From Glutamicibacter sp. JC586 (GTDB taxonomy: Bacteria; Actinomycetota; Actinomycetes; Actinomycetales; Micrococcaceae): DNA of 64,000 nucleotides. The notes beneath the pieces were generated by a model. It did no database searches. It worked only from the letters and a program-made list of their open reading frames with translations, and was not told the origin of the DNA. A program made the translations under genes and the position numbers. Numbering within the stretch: position 1 is the stretch's first letter; every line of letters starts with the position of its first letter. Below, in pieces: positions 43,773 through 52,284 of the stretch. Where the stretch lies: NCBI RefSeq assembly GCF_009805585.1, contig NZ_VHIN01000022.1:1-64000 (forward strand), written 5' to 3'.

Positions 43773-44879
43773 TTAGCCCAATTTCACGTCGAAGATCAGC
43801 CCCAGGCAATAGGTCACTGCCGCCGCGCCCCAGCCAATGGCCAGCTGTCGCAGGCCACGCTTGAGTGGTGACGCCCCGGAGAGTAGACCTACGACGGCAC
43901 CGGTCAGCATCAAAGCGATGCCCACCAGGGCCACCGAGAGAATTACGGCAGGTAGGCCCGCCATGCCAAATATATAAGGCAGGATCGGGATGACCGCGCC
44001 CGATGCGAAGAGCAAGAAGGAGGTAGCTGCCGCTCCGGTGGCTGAGCCGAGTTCTTCGTGCTCATTCTCTAGCTCTTCCGAGCGTTCTTCTGGGTTCAGC
44101 GAGAAGGTGGGATTGCAATCGCAGGTGAATAGTCCCATGCGTTCGGCAGCGCGGTGCTCGGCATCTTCATCGTTCATTCCGCGGGCCTTATAAATCAGCA
44201 CCAACTCATTGGCATCCAGATTCAGATCCGGGGCCGCAGTCAGGGTGACTTGGGTGGGGCGGGATGCGGTGAGTAGCTCGCGCTGGGAACGTACCGAGAC
44301 GAATTCGCCAGCGGCCATTGACAAGGCCCCGGCCAACAGGCCTGCGATGCCCGAAAAGAGGACGAAAGTGGCCGAAACGCCGGTGGCTCCGATACCCATG
44401 ATCAGCGCTAGGTTGGAGACGAGTCCATCGTTGGCGCCAAAGACTGCTGCGCGGAAATTCCCGGAGAGTTGTGCGCGGCCGGCAGTTGCCAGAGCGCGCA
44501 CGACTTCTTCATGGACCTGTTCGTCGGCTGCCATTTGTGCGGTCGCATCGTCATCATCGCGGTAGGGGGATTTGCTCTCCGAGCGTTGGGCCATGGCCAG
44601 AACGAAGACCGACCCGAAGTTGCGTGCCAGGAAACGCAGAACGGTGCGGCGAAGGGATGGGCGCACGGTCTTGGCGTGTACGCCTAATTTTTGGCGCCAG
44701 TGTTCTTCGTGCCGGGCTTCGGCAGCGGCTAGTCCCAGCAGAATCTGTTTTTCTTGCCCAGTTTTCTTTTGGGCCAGGGTTTGATAGATGGCGCCTTCGG
44801 CGATTTCGTCGGCGAGGTATTTGCGCCACCGTTGGATCTGGGCGCGGGTAGGTTCGGTTGCTGACTGGTTCGGCATCAC
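43773..44879 (-). CDS. ferritin-like/VIT1 fusion metal transporter
   Basis: Probable iron or manganese exporter. Residues ~12-160 form a rubrerythrin/ferritin-like helical domain with di-iron ligand candidates (DEIAEGAIYQTL, AEARHEEHW, ADEQVHEEV). The second half is a VIT1/CCC1 membrane domain, with FGANDGLVSNLALIMGI and AAGEFVSVRSQRELL, and about five helices ending near the C-terminus. Such fusions (MbfA-type) sense metal through the ferritin-like part and export it. 368 aa; ATG. Its presence alongside the DtxR regulator and siderophore reductase adds to the iron theme, but no iron box is visible upstream. Confidence 0.86.
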   Translation of the reverse strand: MMPNQSATEPTRAQIQRWRKYLADEIAEGAIYQTLAQKKTGQEKQILLGLAAAEARHEEHWRQKLGVHAKTVRPSLRRTVLRFLARNFGSVFVLAMAQRSESKSPYRDDDDATAQMAADEQVHEEVVRALATAGRAQLSGNFRAAVFGANDGLVSNLALIMGIGATGVSATFVLFSGIAGLLAGALSMAAGEFVSVRSQRELLTASRPTQVTLTAAPDLNLDANELVLIYKARGMNDEDAEHRAAERMGLFTCDCNPTFSLNPEERSEELENEHEELGSATGAAATSFLLFASGAVIPILPYIFGMAGLPAVILSVALVGIALMLTGAVVGLLSGASPLKRGLRQLAIGWGAAAVTYCLGLIFDVKLG

Positions 44880-44931
44880 GAAAACAGCTCTCTTGGCAGG
44901 TCGAGTAACGCATCGAAACTCGGTGAACGGA

Positions 44932-45198
44932 TCAGCTATTCATTTTAGTCAGAGGCGTCAGGCTTGGGAATTTGGCAAGGCTAAAAGCGACGCTTCGGCC
45001 CTCGGGGTGGCCGATAGATGCAATATGCAGCACCAGCTGCGAGGTGGTTGGTTCAAAGGTGGGGCGAGAAGAGCTGCGCGTGATCAGCTGTTCTAATCGC
45101 GCAGGATCACAGACGTAGAGAACATGCCACCGGTCTTGGGCTTTGAACTGAACCTGTCCGGTTTGACGATCAATAATAGGCAGGACTGAAAATGCCAT
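44932..45198 (-). CDS. hypothetical protein (88 aa)
   Basis: Not recognised. Short soluble protein beginning MAFSVLPIIDRQTGQVQFKA, with a plausible beta-strand-rich N-terminal half (DRWHVLYVCDPARLEQLI) and later TSQLVLHIASIGHPEGRSV. ATG start; only a weak purine-rich site upstream. It ends 52 bases before the VIT1 gene on the same strand and could be cotranscribed with it. Could be real or a chance frame; composition favours real. Confidence 0.5.
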   Translation of the reverse strand: MAFSVLPIIDRQTGQVQFKAQDRWHVLYVCDPARLEQLITRSSSRPTFEPTTSQLVLHIASIGHPEGRSVAFSLAKFPSLTPLTKMNS

Positions 45199-45370
45199 GT
45201 GAAGCGCTCTCGCTGAAGTTCTTGCCCGGACGCAATATTACGCTCGGACCGCTTCGTCATCCGAACCACCCATGAATCTGGGGTTGGTGCACGGCTAGTC
45301 GGAGCTTAACGCCGTGTCTCGTGAAGCAACACTTGTGATGCTACTCCAGCGCTGGGCGCACGGTGAAGTT

Positions 45371-45985
45371 TCAGCTTGAAATATTTCCTTGACCCTGATC
45401 GGCGGGCGCTGCGGACTGCTTGGCTATTTGGCTGAGTGCAGCGTACTGTGCAGCCCACTGGTCCTGTGAATATGGCGGCAGGTTAGGTGATTGCGCACGT
45501 AGTCCGGTGAAACCATCAAGCTGTTCACGCACGATATCTAGGTGGCCGGCATGACGGGAGGTCTCGGCGATCATGTGAATCATGAGTTGTTCCAAGGTGG
45601 TGTGTCGGCGCCGATTCCACCAAGGCACTTCTGCTGGTGCGTCTAGGGGCAGGGAGTCGATTCCTGCTTCGCAGTAATCGACGGCTTGGCGGTATAAGTC
45701 AATGATGTCGTTGGCGCTCAAATGTGCTGGTGGCAGGAAATCTGCTTGCGGGTCATCGATTTCTAGCAGCTCTTGGACATAAGGATTATCGACCTGCCGC
45801 CCGAGGCATGGTCCGAAATATCCGTACTCGGTGATGGCTAGGTGATGAACGACCCCAAGGACATGGGTTCCGGTCGGCGTGAGTGGTGTGCGGGCAGCTT
45901 GCTCACTGAGACCTTGAGCTTTGTAAAGCACCGCGTCGCGGGCGTCATTGAGGTATTCACGCAAGAGCTCTTTGCTGTTATCCAT
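45371..45985 (-). CDS. DinB/DUF664 family protein
   Basis: Four-helix-bundle DinB-fold protein, a superfamily that includes mycothiol- and bacillithiol-dependent enzymes. Metal-ligand histidine candidates are His45-48 (GVVHHLAI) and the later MIHMIAETSRHAGHLD pair, in the typical H...HxxxH layout. The pattern TTLEQLMIHMIAETSRHAGHLDI with RAQ nearby is typical of DUF664. 204 aa; ATG. Possible mycothiol transferase, but no partner supports it. Not DNA polymerase IV despite the name. Confidence 0.82.
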   Translation of the reverse strand: MDNSKELLREYLNDARDAVLYKAQGLSEQAARTPLTPTGTHVLGVVHHLAITEYGYFGPCLGRQVDNPYVQELLEIDDPQADFLPPAHLSANDIIDLYRQAVDYCEAGIDSLPLDAPAEVPWWNRRRHTTLEQLMIHMIAETSRHAGHLDIVREQLDGFTGLRAQSPNLPPYSQDQWAAQYAALSQIAKQSAAPADQGQGNISS

Positions 45986-46069
45986 GTGCTGAGTCTAGTG
46001 AGGGAGGTGAACTGTGCACTAGCTTCTGGTGTGGTCTGCTACATATTTGACGCTTGTTTATGGGAGTCT

Positions 46070-46086
46070 GTTTACTATTGGTAAAC
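46070..46086. promoter_or_regulatory. inverted repeat ahead of the XRE-cupin regulator
   Basis: GTTTAC, five bases, GTAAAC, 74 bases upstream of the regulator's ATG. A candidate site for autoregulation. It shares only the AAAC/GTTT core with the repeat in the ureohydrolase promoter. Confidence 0.4.
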
Positions 46087-46159
46087 CTGCCCATTCACTA
46101 GGGGATGAGGCAGTCCGGCGCCGAATACGTCGCAACAACTTAGTCGATGGAGCGAAAGC

Positions 46160-46723
46160 ATGAAGACCCTGCCCGTGGAATCCAGCGGTGCCGCGATCAA
46201 TATTGGTTCAAGACTGCGTGGGGTGCGCCAACGACAGCGGATGACCATTGACCAGGTTGCAGAACTTTCTGGATTGACCAAAGGTTTTCTTTCCCGGGTG
46301 GAGCGTGACCTTACTAGCCCATCGGTGTCGACACTTTTGAAGTTGTGCGAAGTGCTTGGCATTGACGTGGGCACATTGTTTGAAGTTCCAGAAACGATGT
46401 TGGTCAGGTTGGACCAAGCACCACGGGTATCTCTGGGTGGTGACGGGATTACCGAGCAACTAGTGACACCACGCAGTGAAAAGCGGGTGCAGATGATTCG
46501 AGCTGAAATTGCACCGCGAGGCGTAGGGGAAGCGGAGCTGTATTCGGTGGATTGTGAGCTGGAAGTCCTGCATGTGATTTCCGGGAAGTTCACCTTGGTC
46601 TTACCGGATCAGCGAGTTGAACTGAAAGCTGGGGACACCATGACATTCCCGGGGCGCGAGCCACACAGTTGGGAAAATGAATCTGATGACGTGGCATTGG
46701 TGACATGGACCTTGGTCCTCTAA
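46160..46723 (+). CDS. XRE-cupin transcriptional regulator, PuuR-like
   Basis: Helix-turn-helix repressor with a small-molecule-binding cupin. HTH at ~16-70 (GSRLRGVRQRQRMTIDQVAE, LSGLTKGFLSRVERDLTSPS); cupin at ~115-187 with LEVLHVISGKFTLVLPDQRV and MTFPGREPHSWEN. 187 aa, the same size and order as E. coli PuuR, the putrescine-utilisation repressor. ATG after GGAG. The ureohydrolase/decarboxylase operon begins 700 bases downstream, so control of guanidine or polyamine catabolism is a fair inference. Confidence 0.85.
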   Translation: MKTLPVESSGAAINIGSRLRGVRQRQRMTIDQVAELSGLTKGFLSRVERDLTSPSVSTLLKLCEVLGIDVGTLFEVPETMLVRLDQAPRVSLGGDGITEQLVTPRSEKRVQMIRAEIAPRGVGEAELYSVDCELEVLHVISGKFTLVLPDQRVELKAGDTMTFPGREPHSWENESDDVALVTWTLVL

Positions 46724-46817
46724 ACGGGGAGCCTTACGCGTTCCACTGGGCTGGGGCGCGTATTCTAAGAAGGTGTGTTCCAAATGCGCACACTGTGCTG
46801 CGAGCGATAGGAGTGGT

Positions 46818-47243
46818 GTGAGGACTGGCCAAAATACTGGCACCGGTGACCAGCTACGTTCTATTAGCTGGTTGGCTTCGGTACTCATCGGTTTGCTCGT
46901 GGGAACCACGCTGACGTGGATTCGTACCCAGCGCAACTTCTTTTTTGTTGGTGCTGTCATCATCGCCGTGGTGATTATCTTTATCGGAATGCGCACCATC
47001 AGACGGCGTGCTCGTTTCCCCCAGATGGCTCAGGCTCACGTGTCGTGGGCCTATGGCTTCTGGACATTGGTGCTGTTAGTGCTGTGCGGTCCGATTCAGC
47101 TGGTCTACGTGGCTGATGATCCATCTGAGCTGATGATCAAATCCTTGATTTTATCCGCGGGGTTCTGCCTGGGGATTCACGAACTGGATCGAAGCTTGGT
47201 CAATGCCACCAAGAAGTACGTCAGCGAAGAACCTACCACTTAG
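46818..47243 (+). CDS. four-helix membrane protein, function unknown
   Basis: Not recognised. About 141 aa with four hydrophobic segments (roughly 15-32, 38-55, 72-95 and 101-120) and short basic loops (RTIRRRARFPQ). Start placed at GTG 46818 behind AGGAG; the open frame extends 15 codons further upstream with no better site. It lies between the XRE-cupin regulator and the ureohydrolase gene, and ends with its own terminator, so a role in their pathway is possible but unsupported. Confidence 0.65.
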   Translation: MRTGQNTGTGDQLRSISWLASVLIGLLVGTTLTWIRTQRNFFFVGAVIIAVVIIFIGMRTIRRRARFPQMAQAHVSWAYGFWTLVLLVLCGPIQLVYVADDPSELMIKSLILSAGFCLGIHELDRSLVNATKKYVSEEPTT

Positions 47244-47278
47244 CGGTTCTTTCCCGACTCGCAGACCTGCACACTATT

Positions 47279-47307
47279 ACCGCGGCCTTTCAAGGCTGCG
47301 GTTTTGT
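47279..47307 (+). terminator. terminator after the membrane-protein gene
   Basis: ACCGCgGCCTT pairs with AAGGCtGCGGT (one mismatch) around a two-base loop, followed by TTTGTTGTTTTT. Confidence 0.78.
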
Positions 47308-47356
47308 TGTTTTTAGCGGACTTTCGCGTCATCCACTCCTTTTGAGTTTCAAAGTC

Positions 47357-47404
47357 TTGACGTGACCTCGCCAACAAAATAGCATAATAGGAAACTGAAG
47401 TTTC
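47357..47404 (+). promoter_or_regulatory. promoter and operator of the ureohydrolase operon
   Basis: TTGACG (47357-47362), 17 bases, TAGCAT (47380-47385); an overlapping CATAAT at 47383 is also possible. The perfect repeat GAAACT-GA-AGTTTC (47391-47404) sits at the expected transcription start, the usual place for a repressor site. The XRE-cupin protein is the obvious candidate to bind it. Confidence 0.55.
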
Positions 47405-47454
47405 ATATAAGGCAACTACGGTAGTTGCTGGAACAGTGCCAGGAGGACAGGAAC

Positions 47455-48441
47455 ATGAAAGAAGTTCGCATCGAAGAAAACGGCAAGCTTGGGCCGATCA
47501 ACGCAGCAATGATCCCTCGCTACGCCGGAGCCGGAACCTACGCACGTCTGCCACGCCTGGATCAGGTTTCCAGTGCGGACATCAAGATCATCGGTGTCCC
47601 CTTTGATACCGGTGTTTCATACCGCCCAGGTGCACGATTTGGCTCCAATCACGTCCGTGAGTCCTCGCGCCTGATTCGCCCCTACAACCCAGCCACCGAC
47701 ACCTCGCCATTTGCGCAGAGCCAGGTAGTAGATGCCGGCGATCTTGCGGTGAACCCCTTCAATATCAACGAAGCCATCGAAACCATTGAGCATGAAGCAT
47801 TAGAACTCACCACCGACGGGTCCTCGCTGGTCACCATCGGTGGCGACCACACCATCGCCCTGCCACTGTTGCGCGCTGCCTCCCAGCGTGCCGGTGCCCC
47901 GGTCGCGATGCTGCACTTCGACGCCCACCTGGATACCTGGGACACCTACTTCGGTGCCGAATACACCCACGGCACGCCCTTCCGTCGTGCAGTTGAAGAA
48001 GGCATCTTGGACACCGAAGCGATCTGCCACGTGGGTACCCGTGGCCCGCTGTACGGCAAGAAGGACCTGGAAGACGACAAGCGCTTCGGCTTCGGCATCG
48101 TAACCAGCTCGGATGTCTACTACCAGGGCGTACGCGAGATCGTGGACAAGTTGCGAGACCGCATCGGCAACCGCCCACTGTACATCTCGGTAGATATCGA
48201 CGTGCTGGACCCGGCCCACGCGCCAGGCACCGGAACCCCGGAAGCCGGCGGCATCACCAGCCGCGAGCTGCTCGAAATCCTGCGTGGCCTGCGCGGCCTG
48301 AACATTGTTGGTGCAGACATTGTAGAAGTTGCTCCAGCCTACGACCACGCCGAATTGACCGGTGTGGCAGCAAGCCACGTCACCTATGACCTGATCAGCC
48401 TCATTAGCGACTTCCGCGCAAATCAGGGACTGAACAAGTAA
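47455..48441 (+). CDS. agmatinase/guanidinobutyrase-type ureohydrolase
   Basis: Manganese enzyme of the arginase/agmatinase superfamily that releases urea from a guanidino compound. Mn ligands are in [20 protein letters not shown] and [15 protein letters not shown]; SpeB-type substrate-loop sequences ([22 protein letters not shown]) are present. 328 aa from the ATG ten bases after AGGAGG; an open frame extends ten codons upstream. The next gene overlaps it by one base and encodes a 2-oxo-acid decarboxylase-like enzyme, so 4-guanidinobutyrate is as likely a substrate as agmatine. Commonly annotated speB. Confidence 0.9.
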   Translation: MKEVRIEENGKLGPINAAMIPRYAGAGTYARLPRLDQVSSADIKIIGVPFDTGVSYRPGARFGSNHVRESSRLIRPYNPATDTSPFAQSQVVDAGDLAVNPFNINEAIETIEHEALELTTDGSSLVTIGGDHTIALPLLRAASQRAGAPVAMLHFDAHLDTWDTYFGAEYTHGTPFRRAVEEGILDTEAICHVGTRGPLYGKKDLEDDKRFGFGIVTSSDVYYQGVREIVDKLRDRIGNRPLYISVDIDVLDPAHAPGTGTPEAGGITSRELLEILRGLRGLNIVGADIVEVAPAYDHAELTGVAASHVTYDLISLISDFRANQGLNK

Positions 48442-50084
48442 TGAGCACCCAGTCCCAACGCAACGGCGGCGACCTGGTCATCGAGACCCTCACCGCACTG
48501 GGAGCCAAAACCGTGTTCGGCATCCCCGGGCAGCACGCCTTGGGGCTATTCGACGCGCTCTCGCGTTCCAATCTAGAGTTCGTCTCTTCGCGAGTAGAGA
48601 ACAACTCAGCCTTCGCCGCCGACGGGTATTCGCGGGCCACCGGTGAAGTCGGGGTGCTGTTCCTCTCCACCGGCCCCGGGGCGCTGACCTCATTGGCTGG
48701 GTTGCAGGAAGCCTACGCCACCGGCGTACCTATGGTGGTTGTTGCCAGTCAGATTCCACTGGATGGACTGGGCGCACGACGCAAAGGAATGCTGCACCAG
48801 CTTGATGACCAGAAGGCCTCGGCGGCCAACGTCACCAAGTTCCAGCAAACCGTGCACCATGCCTCGGGCATTCCATCGGCCATTCAGGACGCTTGGGCTC
48901 GGGCCATCACCGTGCCAATGGGCCCAGTATGGGTAGAAGTTCCGCAGGATGTGTTGCTCGCCGAGGTGATGGTTCCTCCGGTACAGGACGCACTGGCTGA
49001 AGCCTACGAACACCCACCTCGTGAAGAACTGATCCGCGAAGCGATCAAGTGGCTCTCCGATGCACAACGCCCAGCGATTATCGCTGGTGGCGGCGTGCGT
49101 CGTGCCGGTGCACAGGCAGAATTGCTTGCTGTCGCCGAAACCCTGCAGGCGCCGGTACTCTCTAGCCCCGGTGGCAACGGAGCCTTCAAGTGGAACCATG
49201 AACTGTCTTTGCAGTCCTGGGTGGAAGATCGTCACGCCACGCAGGTCATGGAAGATGCCGATGTACTGTTGGTGATCGGCTCGGCCCTGGGCGAAGTGAC
49301 CAGCAACTATTTCACCCTCGAACCACGCGGCAAGATGATTCAGATCGACGCGGAACCACGCGTGTTAGAGTCCAACACCCCCGCACTAGGCATCCGCGCC
49401 GATGCCCGCGAGGCATTGAAGTTCTTGGATCGCGAGCTGAAGGAAGCGGGCTACCAATCGCAGGCTTCGTGGCACGGTCTGAGCCCACAACAGGTGGTCG
49501 CGCAAACCCTGGAGAAAATTCAGGCACGCCTTGATGCTCAGGACTTGGATAAAGAGCGAAAGTTCATGGCCGACATCCGAGCTGCGGTTCCAGCTTCGAT
49601 GCAGACCTTCTGGGATATGACCATCGCGGCCTACTGGGGTTGGAGCTGCTGGGACGCCAAGGACGGGCAGTTCCACTCGGCACAGGGCGCCGGTGGCCTA
49701 GGCTACGGTTTCCCCTCTGCTATTGGTGGGGCGATCGGTACCGGAGAACGTGTTCTGGCGGTCAGTGGCGACGGCTCCTCGATGTATTCCATCGCGGAAC
49801 TGGCTACCGCAAAACAGCACCAAGCTCCGGTGACTTGGCTGATTGTTGACGATGGTGGTTATGGGATCCTGCGCGAATATATGGAAGGCGCTTTCGGTAA
49901 GGCAACGGCCACCGAGCTAGCTCGACCAGATTTCGTCGCACTGGCCCAGTCCTTCGGGGTTCCGGCCCGCGAAGTAGCTGTCGATCAGATCGGGGAAGCG
50001 CTGAAGGAAGCATTGGCTGAGCAAGGACCGAACGTCATTGTGGTCAAGACCCTGCTCAAAATGTTCGCCCCGACGCACCTGTAA
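48441..50084 (+). CDS. TPP-dependent decarboxylase, possibly 5-guanidino-2-oxopentanoate decarboxylase
   Basis: Thiamine-diphosphate enzyme of the acetolactate synthase/2-oxo-acid decarboxylase fold. N-terminal PYR domain with catalytic Glu in FVSSRVENNSAFAADGYSRA, central Rossmann domain (RPAIIAGGGVRRAG), and C-terminal TPP motif GDGSSMYSIAELATAKQHQA. 547 aa, near AruI of Pseudomonas (about 560). Its ATG overlaps the ureohydrolase stop (TAATG), so the two are translationally coupled. That pairing fits the arginine transaminase route, in which this enzyme decarboxylates 2-ketoarginine and the ureohydrolase acts on 4-guanidinobutyrate. The exact substrate is inference; an acetolactate-synthase-like annotation is the fallback. 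Confidence 0.8.
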   Translation: MSTQSQRNGGDLVIETLTALGAKTVFGIPGQHALGLFDALSRSNLEFVSSRVENNSAFAADGYSRATGEVGVLFLSTGPGALTSLAGLQEAYATGVPMVVVASQIPLDGLGARRKGMLHQLDDQKASAANVTKFQQTVHHASGIPSAIQDAWARAITVPMGPVWVEVPQDVLLAEVMVPPVQDALAEAYEHPPREELIREAIKWLSDAQRPAIIAGGGVRRAGAQAELLAVAETLQAPVLSSPGGNGAFKWNHELSLQSWVEDRHATQVMEDADVLLVIGSALGEVTSNYFTLEPRGKMIQIDAEPRVLESNTPALGIRADAREALKFLDRELKEAGYQSQASWHGLSPQQVVAQTLEKIQARLDAQDLDKERKFMADIRAAVPASMQTFWDMTIAAYWGWSCWDAKDGQFHSAQGAGGLGYGFPSAIGGAIGTGERVLAVSGDGSSMYSIAELATAKQHQAPVTWLIVDDGGYGILREYMEGAFGKATATELARPDFVALAQSFGVPAREVAVDQIGEALKEALAEQGPNVIVVKTLLKMFAPTHL

Positions 50085-50112
50085 AAGGTACACCAGCTAC
50101 CGACGCAGTAAA

Positions 50113-50153
50113 GTGGCCTCGGATGGTTAACAATTGTTAGCCTCCGGGGCCAC
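50113..50153 (+). terminator. terminator of the ureohydrolase operon
   Basis: GTGGCC-CGGA-GG-TAACAA on the left pairs with TTGTTA-CC-CCG-GGCCAC on the right with a few mismatches. It starts 28 bases after the decarboxylase stop and is nearly loopless. Confidence 0.68.
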
Positions 50154-50177
50154 AGCCTTATCTAGAATCGTCAGGCT

Positions 50178-50390
50178 CTAGTGCGTGAAGTGATACACCA
50201 CGCCAAAGAGCACTGCGGAAACGCCCATGCTGATACCGATGAGCAGTGGCTCCCAGTCCGAGGACTGAGTTGCCAACATCACTGCGAAGGCACCGAAGAG
50301 AACTATCGCTCCGAGACCTCCCAGGATCACTCCTCCGCCTCCATGGTGCCGCACGGCGGAGTGTGCGGTCCGGTGGAATAGTGGTTCCAT
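50178..50390 (-). CDS. small two-helix membrane protein
   Basis: Unrecognised 70-aa protein with two hydrophobic segments (about 19-41 and 47-66) connected by SSDWEP, and a His-rich N-terminus (FHRTAHSAVRHHGGGG). ATG start at 50388-50390. It ends 24 bases from the operon terminator and is downstream of the inositol-monophosphatase-like gene on the same strand, 70 bases away. Size and helix pattern are protein-like; role unknown. Confidence 0.6.
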   Translation of the reverse strand: MEPLFHRTAHSAVRHHGGGGVILGGLGAIVLFGAFAVMLATQSSDWEPLLIGISMGVSAVLFGVVYHFTH

Positions 50391-50460
50391 GCCGCCATGA
50401 TACGTCCGTTCGGCACAAAAACCGAGGGGTCGGGCCAGAACCTAGAAAATCTCAGCCTAC

Positions 50461-51327
50461 TTAGGCCCTGCCGCCGGTGCGTTTCTCATGGATCTGTTGG
50501 GCCGCATTCAACAGTGAGGGGTAATCAGCGCCCGGTCCTTGGGCAATAAATCCGGGGCATTCATGATCAGCCAAACCCTGCTGACCGTAGGATAATCCGC
50601 GGAAAGTTCCGTGGGCCATACGCACGAGGTGCGCCCCGGCAGCCACGTCCCACACCTTAGTATCAAAACCAATGGTGGCATCACACCAACCCGCAGCCAC
50701 ATGCGCAAGAGCCAAGGCAGCACTGACCTTTCTGCGCACCGTAGCGAAGTCTTGAATCCACTGGCCAAAGAGTTGCAAGGCGAGATCCCCGTCGTCGCTC
50801 AGGGACTCGGCACCAGGGTAGTCAGTCATCAAATTAGCTTGGGCCTGTTCGGGACGCTTGGCCGGTACTAGGGGAACATCATTGAGTAGTGCAGTGTCGA
50901 GATTCGCGGTGAATTCGTCTGACGAGATGGGGTCGATAATCGCCGCTGCGACCAGTTGGCCGTCAATCGCTGCGGCAATGGAAATGCAAAAGAAGGCGAT
51001 GCCGTGGACGAAGTTACTGGTCCCGTCAATGGGATCAACGATCCATTGCACGGATCCCGGAGTGCTAAGACCTGAGGGCGTCGAGATCTGTTCTTCACCG
51101 AGCACCCAAGAACCTGGTACCGCGGCGAGCAAGGAGTCGGTAATGATCTGCTGGCTACGCCGATCAATATCGGTCACTAGATCATGGGCATTAGCCTTGT
51201 GCTCGACATTTACCGAAGTGCGGAAGGTAGCTTGTAATAGCAGTGCTGCACTTCGTGCCGCGTCGACAGCGGCCAAGCGTAGTTCTTCGGCGTAGGGACT
51301 TGCGCAAATTACTGGTTGCTCGCTCAC
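50461..51327 (-). CDS. inositol monophosphatase family protein
   Basis: Mg-dependent, Li-sensitive phosphatase-fold enzyme acting on a small phosphorylated metabolite such as inositol phosphate, histidinol phosphate or PAP. Metal-binding motifs: GEE in VLGEEQIS, WIVDPIDGTSNFVHGI, and WDVAAGAHLV near the C-terminus. 288 aa; GTG start. The family has several substrates and nothing here picks one. Divergent from the GntR gene. Confidence 0.88.
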   Translation of the reverse strand: MSEQPVICASPYAEELRLAAVDAARSAALLLQATFRTSVNVEHKANAHDLVTDIDRRSQQIITDSLLAAVPGSWVLGEEQISTPSGLSTPGSVQWIVDPIDGTSNFVHGIAFFCISIAAAIDGQLVAAAIIDPISSDEFTANLDTALLNDVPLVPAKRPEQAQANLMTDYPGAESLSDDGDLALQLFGQWIQDFATVRRKVSAALALAHVAAGWCDATIGFDTKVWDVAAGAHLVRMAHGTFRGLSYGQQGLADHECPGFIAQGPGADYPSLLNAAQQIHEKRTGGRA

Positions 51328-51432
51328 CCTGTCAGCTTATCGCGCATGGCGTGATCATCACGCGTTGGACGGTGAGCAGTGAAACACCGCGTGGAACGTA
51401 CTGGCCTTTAGCGCCCGGTGCGTACGGCTAAC

Positions 51433-51483
51433 TTGTCACCAAGGTGAATCAGGATAAGCTTCTGCACATGAGTAGCATGCAAC
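51433..51483 (+). promoter_or_regulatory. promoter and candidate operator of the GntR gene
   Basis: TTGTCA (51433-51438), 16 bases, TAAGCT (51455-51460). The predicted start falls at or beside the ATG at 51468, implying a leaderless mRNA. GAGTAGCATGCAAC (51470-51483), overlapping the first codons, recurs exactly at 52233-52246 in the promoter of the CoA-transferase gene, so it is probably the operator of this regulator. Confidence 0.5.
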
Positions 51484-52187
51484 CGATCACGCCCAAAGCT
51501 TCACTGACCGAGCAGGTCACTACGATGATTCGGGCTGCCATCGTTGCAGGGGAGATGGAACCGGGGCAACATTATTCGGCCATCGGCATCTCCGAAAAAC
51601 TTGGTGTCTCGCGTACCCCCGTGCGTGAGGCATTGCAACTACTCGAAAAAGAAGGCATCGTGACGGTTGCCAAAAATCGTGGTGTCAGGGTCAACCAGAT
51701 TTCATTGGAAGACATCGTGGAGGTCTTTCAATTGCGGTTGGCCATTGAGCCACCTGCAGCTGCCCGCGGGGTCATCAATGCCAGCGACAGTGACCGTACC
51801 CGGCTAAGCGAATTACACGCAAAGATGCTGAAAATCGGGCGCAGTGGTGATGGTCGTGCAACCTTAGAAGCAGACAAGGAATTTCACCTTTATCTACTGG
51901 GGTTGGCTAGCAATAAAAAACTTGACGGCGTGGCGGGGCAGCTACGCAATCTAGTGCTTGCTCATGGGCAAACTACGGTGCCCTATGCCCGTAGTTCTCA
52001 AGAGCTCGCTGGCGATCGCGAAGAGATCATGGCTGCCATCCTAGCCAAGGATTCTGCGGCAGCAGCGACTGCCGTGCGCGAGCATATCTTGCGTACCGCC
52101 CAGATGCTGATCCGCTCCATCTGTTCTAGGACCGAGGGGCTTGAGCCTCAGCCATTCTTGGATCGCCTAGAAGACTTGATTTCCTAG
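51468..52187 (+). CDS. GntR-family regulator, FCD (FadR) subfamily
   Basis: Repressor with an N-terminal winged HTH (LTEQVTTMIRAAIVAGEMEP, ISEKLGVSRTPVREALQLLE) and a C-terminal FCD helical effector domain that usually binds a carboxylic acid through metal-held histidines (AADKEFH-type region seen as EADKEFHLYLL). 239 aa from the ATG at 51468, chosen because a promoter fits a leaderless start there; GTG 51444 is eight codons upstream with only a weak AAG site. It precedes the CoA-transferase/dehydrogenase genes it probably controls. Confidence 0.85.
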   Translation: MSSMQPITPKASLTEQVTTMIRAAIVAGEMEPGQHYSAIGISEKLGVSRTPVREALQLLEKEGIVTVAKNRGVRVNQISLEDIVEVFQLRLAIEPPAAARGVINASDSDRTRLSELHAKMLKIGRSGDGRATLEADKEFHLYLLGLASNKKLDGVAGQLRNLVLAHGQTTVPYARSSQELAGDREEIMAAILAKDSAAAATAVREHILRTAQMLIRSICSRTEGLEPQPFLDRLEDLIS

Positions 52188-52205
52188 GGGATAGTTTTTA
52201 CATCC

Positions 52206-52246
52206 TTGTCAAAGGTGAGCTGTGCAACATAGAGTAGCATGCAACA
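52206..52246 (+). promoter_or_regulatory. promoter and candidate operator of the CoA-transferase operon
   Basis: TTGTCA (52206-52211), 18 bases, TAGAGT (52230-52235). The 14-base word GAGTAGCATGCAAC shared with the GntR promoter overlaps the -10 and start region at 52233-52246. Both promoters also have GGTGA shortly after the -35. Confidence 0.5.
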
Positions 52247-52284
52247 TGTAACAAAGATTGTGGTCCAGCAACATGAGGTGAAAA

